Of a stretch of DNA of 64,000 nt, positions 56,265 through 64,000 are shown in pieces. The stretch is from Serratia plymuthica NBRC 102599 (GTDB lineage: Bacteria > Pseudomonadota > Gammaproteobacteria > Enterobacterales > Enterobacteriaceae): NCBI RefSeq assembly GCF_001590925.1, contig NZ_BCTU01000020.1, positions 123,963-187,962 on the forward strand, given 5' to 3'. Made by a program: the position numbers and the translations under genes. The notes under the pieces are model-generated. The model did no database searches, had not been told where the DNA came from, and was given only the letters and a program-made list of their open reading frames with translations. The first letter of the stretch is position 1. Each line of letters starts with the position of its first letter.

Positions 56265-57917
56265 ATGAAAAAAAACGTCCCATTGCTGCTGAGCCTCCTG
56301 CTTACAGGGGTTGCCCATGCCGGTAATCTGTTATCCACATTGGAACAACAGACTGTCAGCCAGGAAAATAGCGAGCGGAATATCCAGAACAAGCTACAAC
56401 CTGGCGCTCCCACCGTATTCACCCAGCCGAGCGACACGCGCCAAGAGGCGCTCTTCTACCCGCAGGAAAGCCCGTGCCTGAAGATCCGTAAGGTGCAAAT
56501 TGAAAGTGGTGAAATACGCCCAATCCCCGCCATTAGGCAATTGGCCAAGAGCGCCGAACACCAGTGTCTGGGCGCAACAGGAATAAGCAACCTGCAGAAG
56601 GCCATACAAAATCAGTTGATCGGCGAAGGGCTGATCACTTCACGTGCGGCAGTGAAAACCTATCAGGCCAAGGAAGAGACTCTCACCCTTTCTCTGATTT
56701 ATGGCCGCGTCAACAGCATAAAGCTGAGTGACGACAGCAGCGGGCATTTCAATCTGGCCAGCGTTTTTCCGCTTAAAGCCGGCGACATACTCAATATCCG
56801 CAACGTTGAACAAGGGTTGGAAAACATCAACACCCTCCCCGGCACGCTGTCTGACATACGTATTGCCCCCAGCCAAACACCGGGAGAAAGTAAAATTGAA
56901 GTGCTGCGCAAACAAGAGAAATATTGGCAGTTAGCATCCTGGGTCGATAACTCTGGCACCAAGGCCACTGGCCGCTACCAGGGTGGTGCCGCGCTTTTCC
57001 TCAACAATCTGACCTCGCTTAACGATACCCTTTACGCATCGCACTCCCAGAATATTGAGAGATCTGACACTCGCGGCAACAGTTCACACGCAATATCCTA
57101 CTCCCTTCCCTATGGGTTCTGGTCAGTAGACCTGTTTGCGGGTAAGAGTAAATATCATCAGGGTATTCCCGGCTATGCTGTTGACTACCAATATAAGGGG
57201 CAATCAGAAAGCCTCAGCCTGCAAATTGGCCGAACGGTATCACGCGGTGCCAGGTACAAAACCACGCTCAATGCGCAATTATTGGAACGGGATTATCATT
57301 ATTTTATTAATGACACGGAAATAGACCTTCAGCGTAAACGCTTAACCAATATAAAAATTGGTGCCAAACACTTGCACTACATCGATGATGCAAGGGTTTC
57401 GTTATCACTGGATCTTTTCAAAAATATGCGATGGTTCCAGGCTGATCATCTCGATGGCGCCTATAACTTAAGCAGCCACATGATTAAAGCCGAAGCCGGC
57501 CTAGTTAACCCCTTCATGCTGTCCGACCTTTCCATGGATTATAGGGGCGGCTTAACGTTACAACTCGCCAACTATGACTTGCCTATACAGGACAAGTTAG
57601 GCATTGGGAGCCGTACTACCGTGAGGGGATTTGATGGCGAGCGTAACTTGTTCGGCAATAAAGGTCTCTACTGGCAAAATACGATAGCCTGGAACCTAAG
57701 TTCAGTCCCGGTACAACCCTATGTTGGCATGGATTATGGCTATGTCATGCAGAGCGAGAACGCTATTGGGCATAAATTGGCAGGCGGTATCGCGGGCGTA
57801 AGAATTGAAAAATGGAATACCAGCCTCGATACCTTCATCGGTACACCGCTCTATAAGCCCCAGGGTTTCGCTACCAGCTCAATGAATATCGGGTTCTCAC
57901 TGGTATGGCGATATTAA
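56265..57917 (+). CDS. TpsB-type outer-membrane transporter (ShlB-like)
   Basis: A 550-residue TpsB protein. ATG 56265 starts a signal peptide (ending AHA, about residue 19); the open frame runs further upstream, overlapping the tpsA end, but has no export signal there. An N-terminal linker is followed by two POTRA-like domains (about residues 70-220; CLKIRKVQIESGEIRPIP, LIYGRVNSIKL). The 16-strand barrel follows, with the L6-loop motif TTVRGFDGERNLFG, whose Arg is conserved in the Omp85/TpsB superfamily. The last strand ends GFSLVWRY, a typical aromatic end. It should export the short TpsA encoded upstream. Confidence 0.93.
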   Translation: MKKNVPLLLSLLLTGVAHAGNLLSTLEQQTVSQENSERNIQNKLQPGAPTVFTQPSDTRQEALFYPQESPCLKIRKVQIESGEIRPIPAIRQLAKSAEHQCLGATGISNLQKAIQNQLIGEGLITSRAAVKTYQAKEETLTLSLIYGRVNSIKLSDDSSGHFNLASVFPLKAGDILNIRNVEQGLENINTLPGTLSDIRIAPSQTPGESKIEVLRKQEKYWQLASWVDNSGTKATGRYQGGAALFLNNLTSLNDTLYASHSQNIERSDTRGNSSHAISYSLPYGFWSVDLFAGKSKYHQGIPGYAVDYQYKGQSESLSLQIGRTVSRGARYKTTLNAQLLERDYHYFINDTEIDLQRKRLTNIKIGAKHLHYIDDARVSLSLDLFKNMRWFQADHLDGAYNLSSHMIKAEAGLVNPFMLSDLSMDYRGGLTLQLANYDLPIQDKLGIGSRTTVRGFDGERNLFGNKGLYWQNTIAWNLSSVPVQPYVGMDYGYVMQSENAIGHKLAGGIAGVRIEKWNTSLDTFIGTPLYKPQGFATSSMNIGFSLVWRY

Positions 57918-57927
57918 GGAGAGAGAT

Positions 57928-57958
57928 AAGGTCAGGCGCTTCAACACCCTGACCTTTT
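57928..57958 (+). terminator. Intrinsic terminator of the second tpsAB operon
   Basis: AAGGTCAGG (57928-57936), loop, CCTGACCTT (57948-57956), then T run. Its stem resembles that of the gor terminator. Confidence 0.88.
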
Positions 57959-57994
57959 TATCTCGATTCGGAGATGTCAAAAACCGGGGCCGGC

Positions 57995-58567
57995 TTAACG
58001 GGCCGGGTTGAAATGATCCCTGATAAACACCGGCAGGTCGTTTGACGGCGGCGTAAAGGGCACCTGGTACATCATGTCGCCGACAAAGCCCCGGTGATAG
58101 GTAGCGTGATTCACCAGGTGCAGCACGATTTCCTCCTGCGTCATCACGCCGTCACCCCCGCCGACAAACTCGAAATGAACGGCTTTCGTCAGATCCTCGT
58201 TTGACCAGCTATCCACCAGATCGATATACCAGCGGTCCATTTCCTGCACCGCTTGCCACAAGTCTTCAAACGCCGGCGTATGTTCGGTATTGCGTGCGGT
58301 ATAGCCGTGCTTTTTCCCCTGCAGATGGTGCCTGAAGATATCGTCCACCACGTAAGTATGGTTTAACGTATGCACCATATTGCCAAACCGCGTCGGGCGC
58401 TGTTTCAGGGCTTCGCCTTCCGGCAAGGATCTGACGTTGCTGAACGTCAATGCATCCGCCCAGGCTTTGTAACGCACCAGCATTTTCAACGTGTTGAGGG
58501 CCGAGGCCGTCGGCGCTGTCTGAACGGCAGTTTCACTGAGAAGCGAGTTATTCGTCACTACTGACAT
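57995..58567 (-). CDS. DinB family protein
   Basis: A 190-residue four-helix-bundle protein of the DinB/YfiT-like superfamily. I chose ATG 58567, with GGAG upstream; the frame opens at 58591. LVRYKAWADALTFSNV, NMVHTLNHTYVVDDIFRHHLQG and LHLVNHATYHRGFVGDMMYQV contain the three metal-ligand His (HTLNH region and NHATYHRG). Members are metal-dependent thiol-transferases or damage-related proteins; the specific role is unknown. It lies alone between tpsB and an AraC gene, separated from the latter by a bidirectional terminator. Confidence 0.88.
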   Translation of the reverse strand: MSVVTNNSLLSETAVQTAPTASALNTLKMLVRYKAWADALTFSNVRSLPEGEALKQRPTRFGNMVHTLNHTYVVDDIFRHHLQGKKHGYTARNTEHTPAFEDLWQAVQEMDRWYIDLVDSWSNEDLTKAVHFEFVGGGDGVMTQEEIVLHLVNHATYHRGFVGDMMYQVPFTPPSNDLPVFIRDHFNPAR

Positions 58568-58644
58568 GCTGTGAACTCCTGATTTCAACATTTAACGTTT
58601 TTAAAAAGCGTTGATTACCTGCATCAGTCACCTGATTGTGCATT

Positions 58645-58680
58645 AAAAAAACCAGGTTGCATCGGCACCTGGCTTTTTTA
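58645..58680. terminator. Bidirectional terminator
   Basis: A-run, ACCAGGT, loop, ACCTGGC and T-run give a terminator usable in both directions. On the minus strand it should end the AraC-type transcript (stop at 58692) before the DinB-like gene. Confidence 0.8.
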
Positions 58681-58691
58681 TTTCATCACTG

Positions 58692-59459
58692 TCATCCCAC
58701 ACCCTTTTTCACCGAGCTCGGGGGCACGCCATATTTGGCGGAAAATGCCCGCGAAAATGCCTCCACGCTGCCAAACCCAACCTGATAGGCCACCTGCTTG
58801 ACGCTTCGCCCCGACATCAGCGCTTTTCTGCCCAGCGTTAAACGCCATGCCGTGAGATAGGCACCCGGCGTTTCCCCCACAACCGTGCCGAATCGCTCGA
58901 TAAAATGGCTGCGCGACATGCCGGCGATCTGCGCCAGCCTTTCAACCGACCATTTGCAGGCCGGCTCGTCATGCATGGCAACCAGGCTGCGGTGAAGGGC
59001 AGGATGGGCCAGCCCGGCCAACATGCCGGCTTTCACCGCACCGGCGGCAATAGCGCGCCGGATGACCAGCACAATGATGACTTCGCACAACCGGTCCTGC
59101 ACCGACACCGTGCCACAACGGGGGGATTGCGCTTCGTCAATAAACAAATCGGCAACGCCCTGCAGCGCCGGCGTATCCGCCAGCAAGAAATCCATTCTGT
59201 CAGGCAAGGTACCGACCAGCGGGTTCAGCTCGCCGGAAAAGTCGACGCCGGCGCTGACGATAACTGCAAACTCACCTTCCGGCGGCGGCCCGCCGGCGAC
59301 GTTAAAACGGATATGTGATGCCCCTTCTCCCACCTCACGCGCAGCGACGTAGAGGTTGGCAGGGTCTGTCGGGCCGGAAAGCACCCTGGCTTTCAGATCA
59401 AAGGCCCTGAGAAAGGCGGCCAGCCGGTCATGCCTGTGCATATTTGTACTATTCATCAT
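58692..59459 (-). CDS. AraC family transcriptional regulator (cupin_6 type)
   Basis: A 255-residue regulator. Residues about 10-150 form the cupin-type N-terminal domain seen in AraC proteins beside small-molecule enzymes (VLSGPTDPANLYVAAREVG). Residues about 165-250 hold two helix-turn-helix units (WSVERLAQIAGMSRSHFIERF and SVKQVAYQVGFGSVEAFSRAFSAKYGVPP, given in part). The start is uncertain (ATG 59459, 59456 or 59441) because no strong ribosome site is visible. It is divergent from the racemase-like gene, with 73 bases between starts, and may control that gene. Confidence 0.88.
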   Translation of the reverse strand: MMNSTNMHRHDRLAAFLRAFDLKARVLSGPTDPANLYVAAREVGEGASHIRFNVAGGPPPEGEFAVIVSAGVDFSGELNPLVGTLPDRMDFLLADTPALQGVADLFIDEAQSPRCGTVSVQDRLCEVIIVLVIRRAIAAGAVKAGMLAGLAHPALHRSLVAMHDEPACKWSVERLAQIAGMSRSHFIERFGTVVGETPGAYLTAWRLTLGRKALMSGRSVKQVAYQVGFGSVEAFSRAFSAKYGVPPSSVKKGVG

Positions 59460-59532
59460 GAAATTTGGACATTGTCTGTCAGAAAGTACGCTAGTTTGCA
59501 GGCAACCGTCAAAACCTCATGGAGCCCCGCAC

Positions 59533-60180
59533 ATGCGCATCGCGTTACTGCATACCTTTGAAACCAATATTGCGATATTTACTCAGACCGCGGCTCGGCT
59601 CGGCTTGCCCGCAGATTCACTAAAGCACGCCGTTCGTGCCGATCTGCGTGCCGCCGCGGAAGCGGGAGCGCCAGACCTGGAACAACAGGTCTGCGCCGCA
59701 CTTGAAACACTCAGCCAAGCTGCCGATGTGGTGGTGCTGACCTGTTCCACGCTCTCCGGCGCCGCCAGAGCGCTCGCCGCAACCTCGCCAGTCCCGATAC
59801 TCAGAGCAGACTATGTGCTGGCTCAAAGGGCGCTGCAGGCAAGTGATTCGATCGTGGCTCTGTGCGCCACAGATGCCTCGGCGCTGTATACGCAACGGTT
59901 GTTTGAAGAAGCAGGCAAGCGCGCTGCCCAAAGGGTTGAAGCCCGGGTTGTCCCTGACTGTGGCTTGCAGTTGCAGCGCGGTAATACCCAAGCGGCCCTG
60001 CGGCTTACCGCACTGGCCGCCGAACAGGCCAGCCAACAAGGTGCCACCGAGGTGGTGCTGATGCACCCGTGGATGGAGGGAGCCTTAGCCACGATGGCAA
60101 CCGACCGGGTTCCCCTGTCCAGCGCCCCGGTTAGCCTGTCGGCCGCATTGAATATTCTCCAGGCCACCTCTGCCGACTAA
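59533..60180 (+). CDS. Asp/Glu racemase superfamily protein
   Basis: A 215-residue protein of the aspartate/glutamate/hydantoin racemase fold. MRIALLHTFETNIAIF opens at ATG 59533 (the open frame extends upstream without protein character). VVVLTCSTLSGAARAL carries the first catalytic-type Cys. The second Cys is expected near VVLMHPWMEGAL, where no Cys is visible, so racemase activity is doubtful; ring-opening or isomerase relatives also vary here. It is divergent from an AraC gene. Substrate unknown. Confidence 0.75.
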   Translation: MRIALLHTFETNIAIFTQTAARLGLPADSLKHAVRADLRAAAEAGAPDLEQQVCAALETLSQAADVVVLTCSTLSGAARALAATSPVPILRADYVLAQRALQASDSIVALCATDASALYTQRLFEEAGKRAAQRVEARVVPDCGLQLQRGNTQAALRLTALAAEQASQQGATEVVLMHPWMEGALATMATDRVPLSSAPVSLSAALNILQATSAD

Positions 60181-60341
60181 ACCCGGCCCCCGTTCCTCTA
60201 TCAGACCGGGGTCATGCCCCGGCCTGCTTAATTTCACTTCATTTACCCTTTCCTCCGGCACAACCCTGTATTTTCTGCCATTATTTTGCCTGTTAAATTA
60301 GCAGGCCCTATGCAGACTTCCGCTACTTCTGGAGAACACCG

Positions 60342-60836
60342 ATGCTGTTCACTTTTTTTAAAAACGCCGCGTGGGCATTTTTTGCGCTGGTCATCGTTCA
60401 ATCCAGCGCGCTAAGTTTCACTCTGGAAGTGACAGGCAATATCGAAAACACCACCGACCCGGCAAAAAAAAGTTATCTGTTTACCGATAAACAACTGTTG
60501 GCGATGCCGGTGCACAGCATCACCACCTCAACCTCCTGGACACCGCAAAGAAAGTTCGAAGGGGTGGCCGTGGCGGATATTTTGGCGCGCGTGGGGGCCA
60601 AAGGCAGCACGCTGACGTTTCATGCGCTGAACGATTATTACATCGACGTGCCGCTGTCCGACGTCGAGAATTACCATATAATTTTGGCCTACAAGATGGA
60701 TGGCGAAATGCTGAAGATCCGAAACTTCGGACCGCTGTTTTTGGTTTATCCAAGGGACGCCGCAGGGCCTGAGTTAAATTCCCCTCTCTACAACTCGCGC
60801 TTTATCTGGCAAGTGGACAGGATAGTGATTAAATGA
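60342..60836 (+). CDS. Periplasmic molybdopterin-binding-fold protein, partner of histidine kinase
   Basis: A 164-residue protein with a signal peptide (residues about 1-24) and one domain resembling the oxidoreductase molybdopterin-binding fold (SUOX-like). LEVTGNIENT, FTDKQLLAMPVHSITTSTSW, FEGVAVADILARVG, the DYYIDVPLSD turn and GPLFLVYPRD are visible. It contains no Cys at all, so the Cys that ligates molybdenum in true sulfite-oxidase-type enzymes is missing and a redox reaction is unlikely. Its stop overlaps the kinase start (ATGA, 60833-60836). It probably acts as a ligand-sensing periplasmic subunit for that kinase. Confidence 0.75.
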   Translation: MLFTFFKNAAWAFFALVIVQSSALSFTLEVTGNIENTTDPAKKSYLFTDKQLLAMPVHSITTSTSWTPQRKFEGVAVADILARVGAKGSTLTFHALNDYYIDVPLSDVENYHIILAYKMDGEMLKIRNFGPLFLVYPRDAAGPELNSPLYNSRFIWQVDRIVIK

Positions 60837-62617
60837 AGCTCAAAGGATTTAAAAACGGCAGCAGGCTGGCGATCCCAGCGATTTTCGCTGCGCTTTTTTT
60901 GGTTGCCTCCACGGTAACGCTGTATTACTACAGCGCCACCCTGTCAAAGAAAGGGCTGTATGCCATTGCCGGCACTCAAGAAAATTACTCCTGGTCGATC
61001 GCCAAATTCGCCATCAAGCTGGCCGAATTTGAAACCCTGGTCGAACAGCAGAAAAACGCGCAGCAGGTGGATAGCGAAGATCTCAGGCTTAAATTTGAAA
61101 TCCTTTATTCCCGCTTTTACGTGCTGGAAACAGTATCCGAATCCACGCAGCCGCTGTATGCCGAACCGGGTTACCCTGAAGTGGTCACCCAAATGCATCG
61201 GCAAATGGATCGGATTGATACTTTGCTGAATAGCCCGTCGATTGATTTCACCCGCATTTCGCAGGCCATGAAACAAATCAAGCCTTACTCGATTGAGATG
61301 GCCAACCTGACCGATCACGCCGAAGTGAAGCAGCGTACCGCCGCCTATGAAGACTATATCGAAAAGCGGCACATCATTTTTTATGGTCTGGTGATCGTGA
61401 TGTTCTCGGTGATCGCCCTGATTGCCATCACCCTGATTGTGTTGCGCCAGCAGCGCCTGACCATCCGGCAACAGGCCAAAGCGATTGAGGCGGAGAAAGC
61501 CACGCGCACCAAAAATGCCTTTCTCGGGGCCATCGGCCACGAGTTGCGTACCTCGTTGCAAAGCATCATGTCCGCCATTGACGTGTTGGTGAATACTAAA
61601 GTGTCGGCCGAACATGCGGATACCTTCCAGCGGCTGGAAACCGCCGCGCAGCAGGTTGAAAGCCAGATGAAGGACCTGACCGATTATGCCCATCTGGACA
61701 GCGGCATGATGGAATTGCGCATAGTGCCGTTCGACGCCCAACGGTTGATCGAGGAAACGGCGAATGAAATCACCACGCTGAGCCAGAAAGATCGGGTTAC
61801 GCTGTTGTGCGAGGTTGAATGCGGCCACCAGCAAATACATTCCGATCCGTTGCGTATCAGGCAGATCATCGTCAACCTGCTGACCAACGCCTACAAATAC
61901 ACCGAAAGCGGCACCATCACGCTGCACAGTTGCCTGCGGCGGCAGCCTACCGGCAGCGCGTTGATTATCGAGGTCACCGACACCGGTATCGGCATCGAAA
62001 AAGAGATGCTCGACCAGATATTCAGGCCCTTTACCCAACTTGATCAGTCGCACACCCGGCAGTATGGCGGCGTCGGCATGGGGTTGGCGATTGTGCACGG
62101 GCTAGTGACGCTGCTCAACGGCACCATTACCGTCTACAGCGAAATCAAAAAAGGCAGCACCTTTATCGTCAGCATCCCTGTCGAGCTCGGCGATGAAGAA
62201 GAACCAGGTGCAATACCGGCTCAGCACCACGGCCTGATGCAGAAGCAGCAGCATATTCTGGTGGTGGATGACAATAAGTCGGTGAGCGACGCCTTTGCGG
62301 CGCTGTTGGACAAACTGGGTTACCGGCACGAGCTGTGCAACTCGCCTGAACGGGCGCTGCAAAAGCTGTTTCGCCGCCCTTACGACGCGCTGCTGCTGGA
62401 CCTGCAAATGCCCGGCATCGATGGCGCCGCGCTGGCCAAACAGCTGCGCAGCCGCCGCGGCCCCAACCGCCAGGTGCCGATTATCGGCATCAGCGCCTAC
62501 ACCCCGGAACAACTGTCTGCCGAACAGCGGGCGCTGTTCGATAACTATTTAATGAAGCCGGTGCGGTTAGACGCGCTGTCCACCGCGTTGGCTTCGCTGT
62601 TCACCGCTAAAGATTAA
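60833..62617 (+). CDS. Hybrid sensor histidine kinase
   Basis: A 594-residue membrane kinase. Transmembrane segments lie near residues 14-33 and 183-204, enclosing a helical periplasmic domain of about 150 residues. A coiled linker leads to HisKA with GHELRTS (His236), then HATPase_c with NLLTNAYKY (N box), DTGIGI (G1) and GGVGMGLAIV (G2). The receiver domain (about 475-590) has VVDDN, phospho-acceptor Asp523 in LLLDLQMPG, and the conserved Lys in NYLMKPVR. No HPt domain is encoded. The 3' end overlaps the convergent regulator gene by 11 bases. It is probably the sensor for the BetR-type regulator encoded opposite. Confidence 0.93.
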   Translation: MKLKGFKNGSRLAIPAIFAALFLVASTVTLYYYSATLSKKGLYAIAGTQENYSWSIAKFAIKLAEFETLVEQQKNAQQVDSEDLRLKFEILYSRFYVLETVSESTQPLYAEPGYPEVVTQMHRQMDRIDTLLNSPSIDFTRISQAMKQIKPYSIEMANLTDHAEVKQRTAAYEDYIEKRHIIFYGLVIVMFSVIALIAITLIVLRQQRLTIRQQAKAIEAEKATRTKNAFLGAIGHELRTSLQSIMSAIDVLVNTKVSAEHADTFQRLETAAQQVESQMKDLTDYAHLDSGMMELRIVPFDAQRLIEETANEITTLSQKDRVTLLCEVECGHQQIHSDPLRIRQIIVNLLTNAYKYTESGTITLHSCLRRQPTGSALIIEVTDTGIGIEKEMLDQIFRPFTQLDQSHTRQYGGVGMGLAIVHGLVTLLNGTITVYSEIKKGSTFIVSIPVELGDEEEPGAIPAQHHGLMQKQQHILVVDDNKSVSDAFAALLDKLGYRHELCNSPERALQKLFRRPYDALLLDLQMPGIDGAALAKQLRSRRGPNRQVPIIGISAYTPEQLSAEQRALFDNYLMKPVRLDALSTALASLFTAKD

Positions 62618-63458
62618 AGCACCGCAACAAAGCGGCTTCGATGACGTGAAGCCGCACCGGTTTTTCATAGGGACCGAGCACGTCATAGTCACGCATCGCT
62701 TTAGCGATTTCCGACTCGCGCAGATCGGTGCCCAACTGGCCGGTCAGTACCAGTACCGGCGCATCCGGGTTGTCAGAGCTGCGAATGGCTTCAATGCATT
62801 TATCCGCCGTTTCCTCGCCGATCAACCAGTCGACCACATAGCCGTCGAACAGGCTTTGTTGCAGCGCCTGGCAAAAACTGCTGACGTCGTAGAAGGCCAC
62901 CGCCGTGAAGCCGCAGCCATCGAGGTATTTTGCCAGTTCATCCGCCGCCTGATGCGAATCATCCAGCACCGCAATGCTCAAACGCTCATCATCGGTATGG
63001 CTCGGGCGGATCTCGATCAATTCAACCCAGAAGCGTTTGCCCAACGGCGCATCGTCCGCCCGATAAATCTGCCATTGCTGGTCCGGCTTCAGCGCCACGA
63101 ACTCCGCCTGTCGCCCTGCCGGCAGCTCATCGCCGATATGACCGACACAGGGAATTTCCGCACCTGCCACAAAAAAGATGGCATCCTGCGCCATAGTTTG
63201 CGCCGACGTCTCCTGTTCCGCACCCATGTCCGCGATAGCCGCCGGTGTTTCCCCCAATGCAGCGGCCACGCTATTGATCTGTTCCAGCGTCCAGGGGCTT
63301 TGCCCTTTCAGTTTTCGATGCGCATGCGAAAAACTCAGATCCAGAATGCGGCTAAGCTCTTTTGCATGCTGCCGCTTGCCAATGCCGTAATGCAACAACA
63401 GTTCCCTGACCCGGTTTGCAATCGACAACGAATCGAATTTGTGATGATTGTTATCCAT
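62607..63458 (-). CDS. Response regulator with N-terminal BetR-type helix-turn-helix
   Basis: A 283-residue regulator with reversed layout. DNA binding is N-terminal: residues about 10-75 match the BetR domain (VRELLLHYGIGKRQHAKELSRILDLSFSHAHRKLKG, given in part). A middle segment of about 80 residues is unassigned. The receiver is C-terminal (about 160-283), with SIAVLDDSHQ, phospho-acceptor Asp210 in GYVVDWLIGEE, and the Lys in GPYEKPVR. The gene converges with and overlaps the hybrid kinase gene. Inverted repeats that could be operators lie just upstream of its start. Target genes are not apparent in the window. Confidence 0.88.
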   Translation of the reverse strand: MDNNHHKFDSLSIANRVRELLLHYGIGKRQHAKELSRILDLSFSHAHRKLKGQSPWTLEQINSVAAALGETPAAIADMGAEQETSAQTMAQDAIFFVAGAEIPCVGHIGDELPAGRQAEFVALKPDQQWQIYRADDAPLGKRFWVELIEIRPSHTDDERLSIAVLDDSHQAADELAKYLDGCGFTAVAFYDVSSFCQALQQSLFDGYVVDWLIGEETADKCIEAIRSSDNPDAPVLVLTGQLGTDLRESEIAKAMRDYDVLGPYEKPVRLHVIEAALLRCFNL

Positions 63459-63530
63459 TTTTCCCTTCGATTTTTATGCTTATTTATTAGTTGTTTTAAT
63501 TATGAATTATGAAGAAGTACGCTCAAAACA

Positions 63531-63599
63531 TTGCATACCATGCAATCTTAATTTAAAAACGTTGCTTGACATACCATGTTCTATGGTCAAACATGGTAT
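63531..63599. promoter_or_regulatory. Paired inverted repeats upstream of the BetR-type regulator
   Basis: Two palindromes share the core CATACCATG or ATACCATG. The first is TTGCATACCATGCAA (63531-63545). The second is ATACCATGTT (63571-63580) with AACATGGTAT (63590-63599) around a 9-base loop. They are about 75-140 bases before the regulator start, in an AT-rich leader, and could be autoregulatory operators. The second could instead be an RNA hairpin. Confidence 0.5.
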
Positions 63600-63888
63600 C
63601 AAAAGACACATACAGCAATACACTATAAAAAATAATACTAGAACCACTTTTGATAATAACCATAATAACACCAGGGAAAATTAGTTCCGATTGCCGCTGC
63701 TGAAGGATGTATGCATTCACTCAGTCTGTAAGCAAACCGGGATTTGAGCCGTAGCGCTAATCTGTTTTACCCACTTTTGAGCCGGGATCCGCAAGGGTCC
63801 CGGTTTTTTATTGCCGTTTTTTCGCCAAACCGGGCGAGGCATCATACGGGTAGCTCCCCTTGTCGTCACTGTTACCCGGCCCCAATAA
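63600..63888. other. Intergenic region before autotransporter 3' end
   Basis: No gene is supported. It contains a plus-strand terminator-like hairpin at 63781-63812 (GCCGGGATCC, loop, GGGTCCCGGT, then six T) whose upstream transcript is not evident. A short RNA ending there is possible but unproven. Confidence 0.45.
63781..63812 (+). terminator. Orphan terminator-like hairpin
   Basis: GCCGGGATCC pairs imperfectly with GGGTCCCGGT and is followed by TTTTTT. No plus-strand gene ends immediately upstream. Confidence 0.6.
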
Positions 63889-63919
63889 AAACGGGGCCAG
63901 CAAGCTGACCCCGTGTCTT
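63889..63919 (-). terminator. Intrinsic terminator of the autotransporter gene
   Basis: On the minus strand CGGGGTCAGC, two-base loop, GCTGGCCCCG, then TTTTTATT. It lies about 15 bases past the stop of the gene at the window edge. Confidence 0.85.
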
Positions 63920-63933
63920 TCAAGCAAGAAGCG

Positions 63934-64000
63934 TTAAAAACGCCAGGTAAAACCGGCGTTGACGCTGTTGTCCTGATGGTTTTGCGACAACAGGCCGCCG
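63934..64000 (-). CDS. Autotransporter beta-barrel, C-terminal end (rest outside window)
   Basis: The minus-strand frame ending in TAA at 63934-63936 reads GGLLSQNHQDNSVNAGFTWRF. The alternating hydrophobic pattern ending in Phe is the C-terminal beta-strand signature of outer-membrane barrels, and NAGFTWRF is typical of type Va autotransporters. Serratia encodes several such proteases and esterases, but only 21 residues are visible, so the passenger cannot be named. A terminator follows. Confidence 0.7.
   Translation of the reverse strand, partial: GGLLSQNHQDNSVNAGFTWRF

Noticed and set aside
60944..62098. 384-codon open frame antisense to the hybrid kinase
   Set aside because: Shadow frame opposite well-defined HisKA and HATPase motifs.

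Overview
The window is a chromosomal segment of an enterobacterium, most likely Serratia or a close relative. The backbone order yhiN-pitA-uspB-uspA ... rsmJ-prlC-rlmJ-gor matches the E. coli 78-minute region. ERIC-type repeats, a FAD enzyme next to pitA, and several chaperone-usher and two-partner-secretion loci fit Serratia. The genus call is an inference from gene order and protein resemblance; no search was run.

Layout. 1-5.9 kb: 3' part of a chaperone-usher fimbrial operon (usher end, chaperone, three subunits or adhesins) ending in a PglL-type O-oligosaccharyltransferase and a LuxR-type regulator. 5.9-8.3 kb: arginine/citrulline module (ctlX, Lrp/AsnC regulator, arginase). 8.3-11.3 kb: eroded accessory patch with two pseudogene ends, an amidase, an AT-rich stretch and an IS200 transposase remnant. 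11.6-17.7 kb: backbone genes yhiN, pitA, uspB, uspA and gdhA. 18.0-24.8 kb: sugar ABC transporter operon with an FGGY pentulokinase and a SIS-domain isomerase. 24.9-32.6 kb: rsmJ, prlC, HIT and ASCH proteins, rlmJ and gor. Between prlC and the HIT gene lies a small AT-rich islet with a Tlde1-like L,D-transpeptidase-fold effector and a probable periplasmic immunity protein, flanked by 63-bp direct repeats.

33-58 kb is an adhesin island. It holds a TpsB/TpsA pair whose exoprotein has about 19 GLUG-type repeats, then a long leftward MR/P-like fimbrial operon (major subunit, B, usher, chaperone, four minor subunits, three adhesin-like proteins) ending again in pglL plus a LuxR gene. Next come three ToxR-like or FidL-like membrane regulatory genes, and a second TpsA/TpsB pair with an unusually short exoprotein. 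58-64 kb: DinB-like protein, AraC regulator, Asp/Glu racemase-like protein, then a signalling module (periplasmic molybdopterin-fold protein, hybrid histidine kinase, convergent BetR-type response regulator). The 3' end of an autotransporter barrel lies at the window edge.

The most distinctive feature is that two separate chaperone-usher operons each end in the same cassette, a PglL-family glycosyltransferase followed by a LuxR-type protein with a CxxC motif. This suggests fimbria-dedicated O-glycosylation coupled to regulation. The repeat-flanked Tlde1 islet is the second most notable feature. No tRNA, rRNA, CRISPR array or intact insertion sequence was seen.
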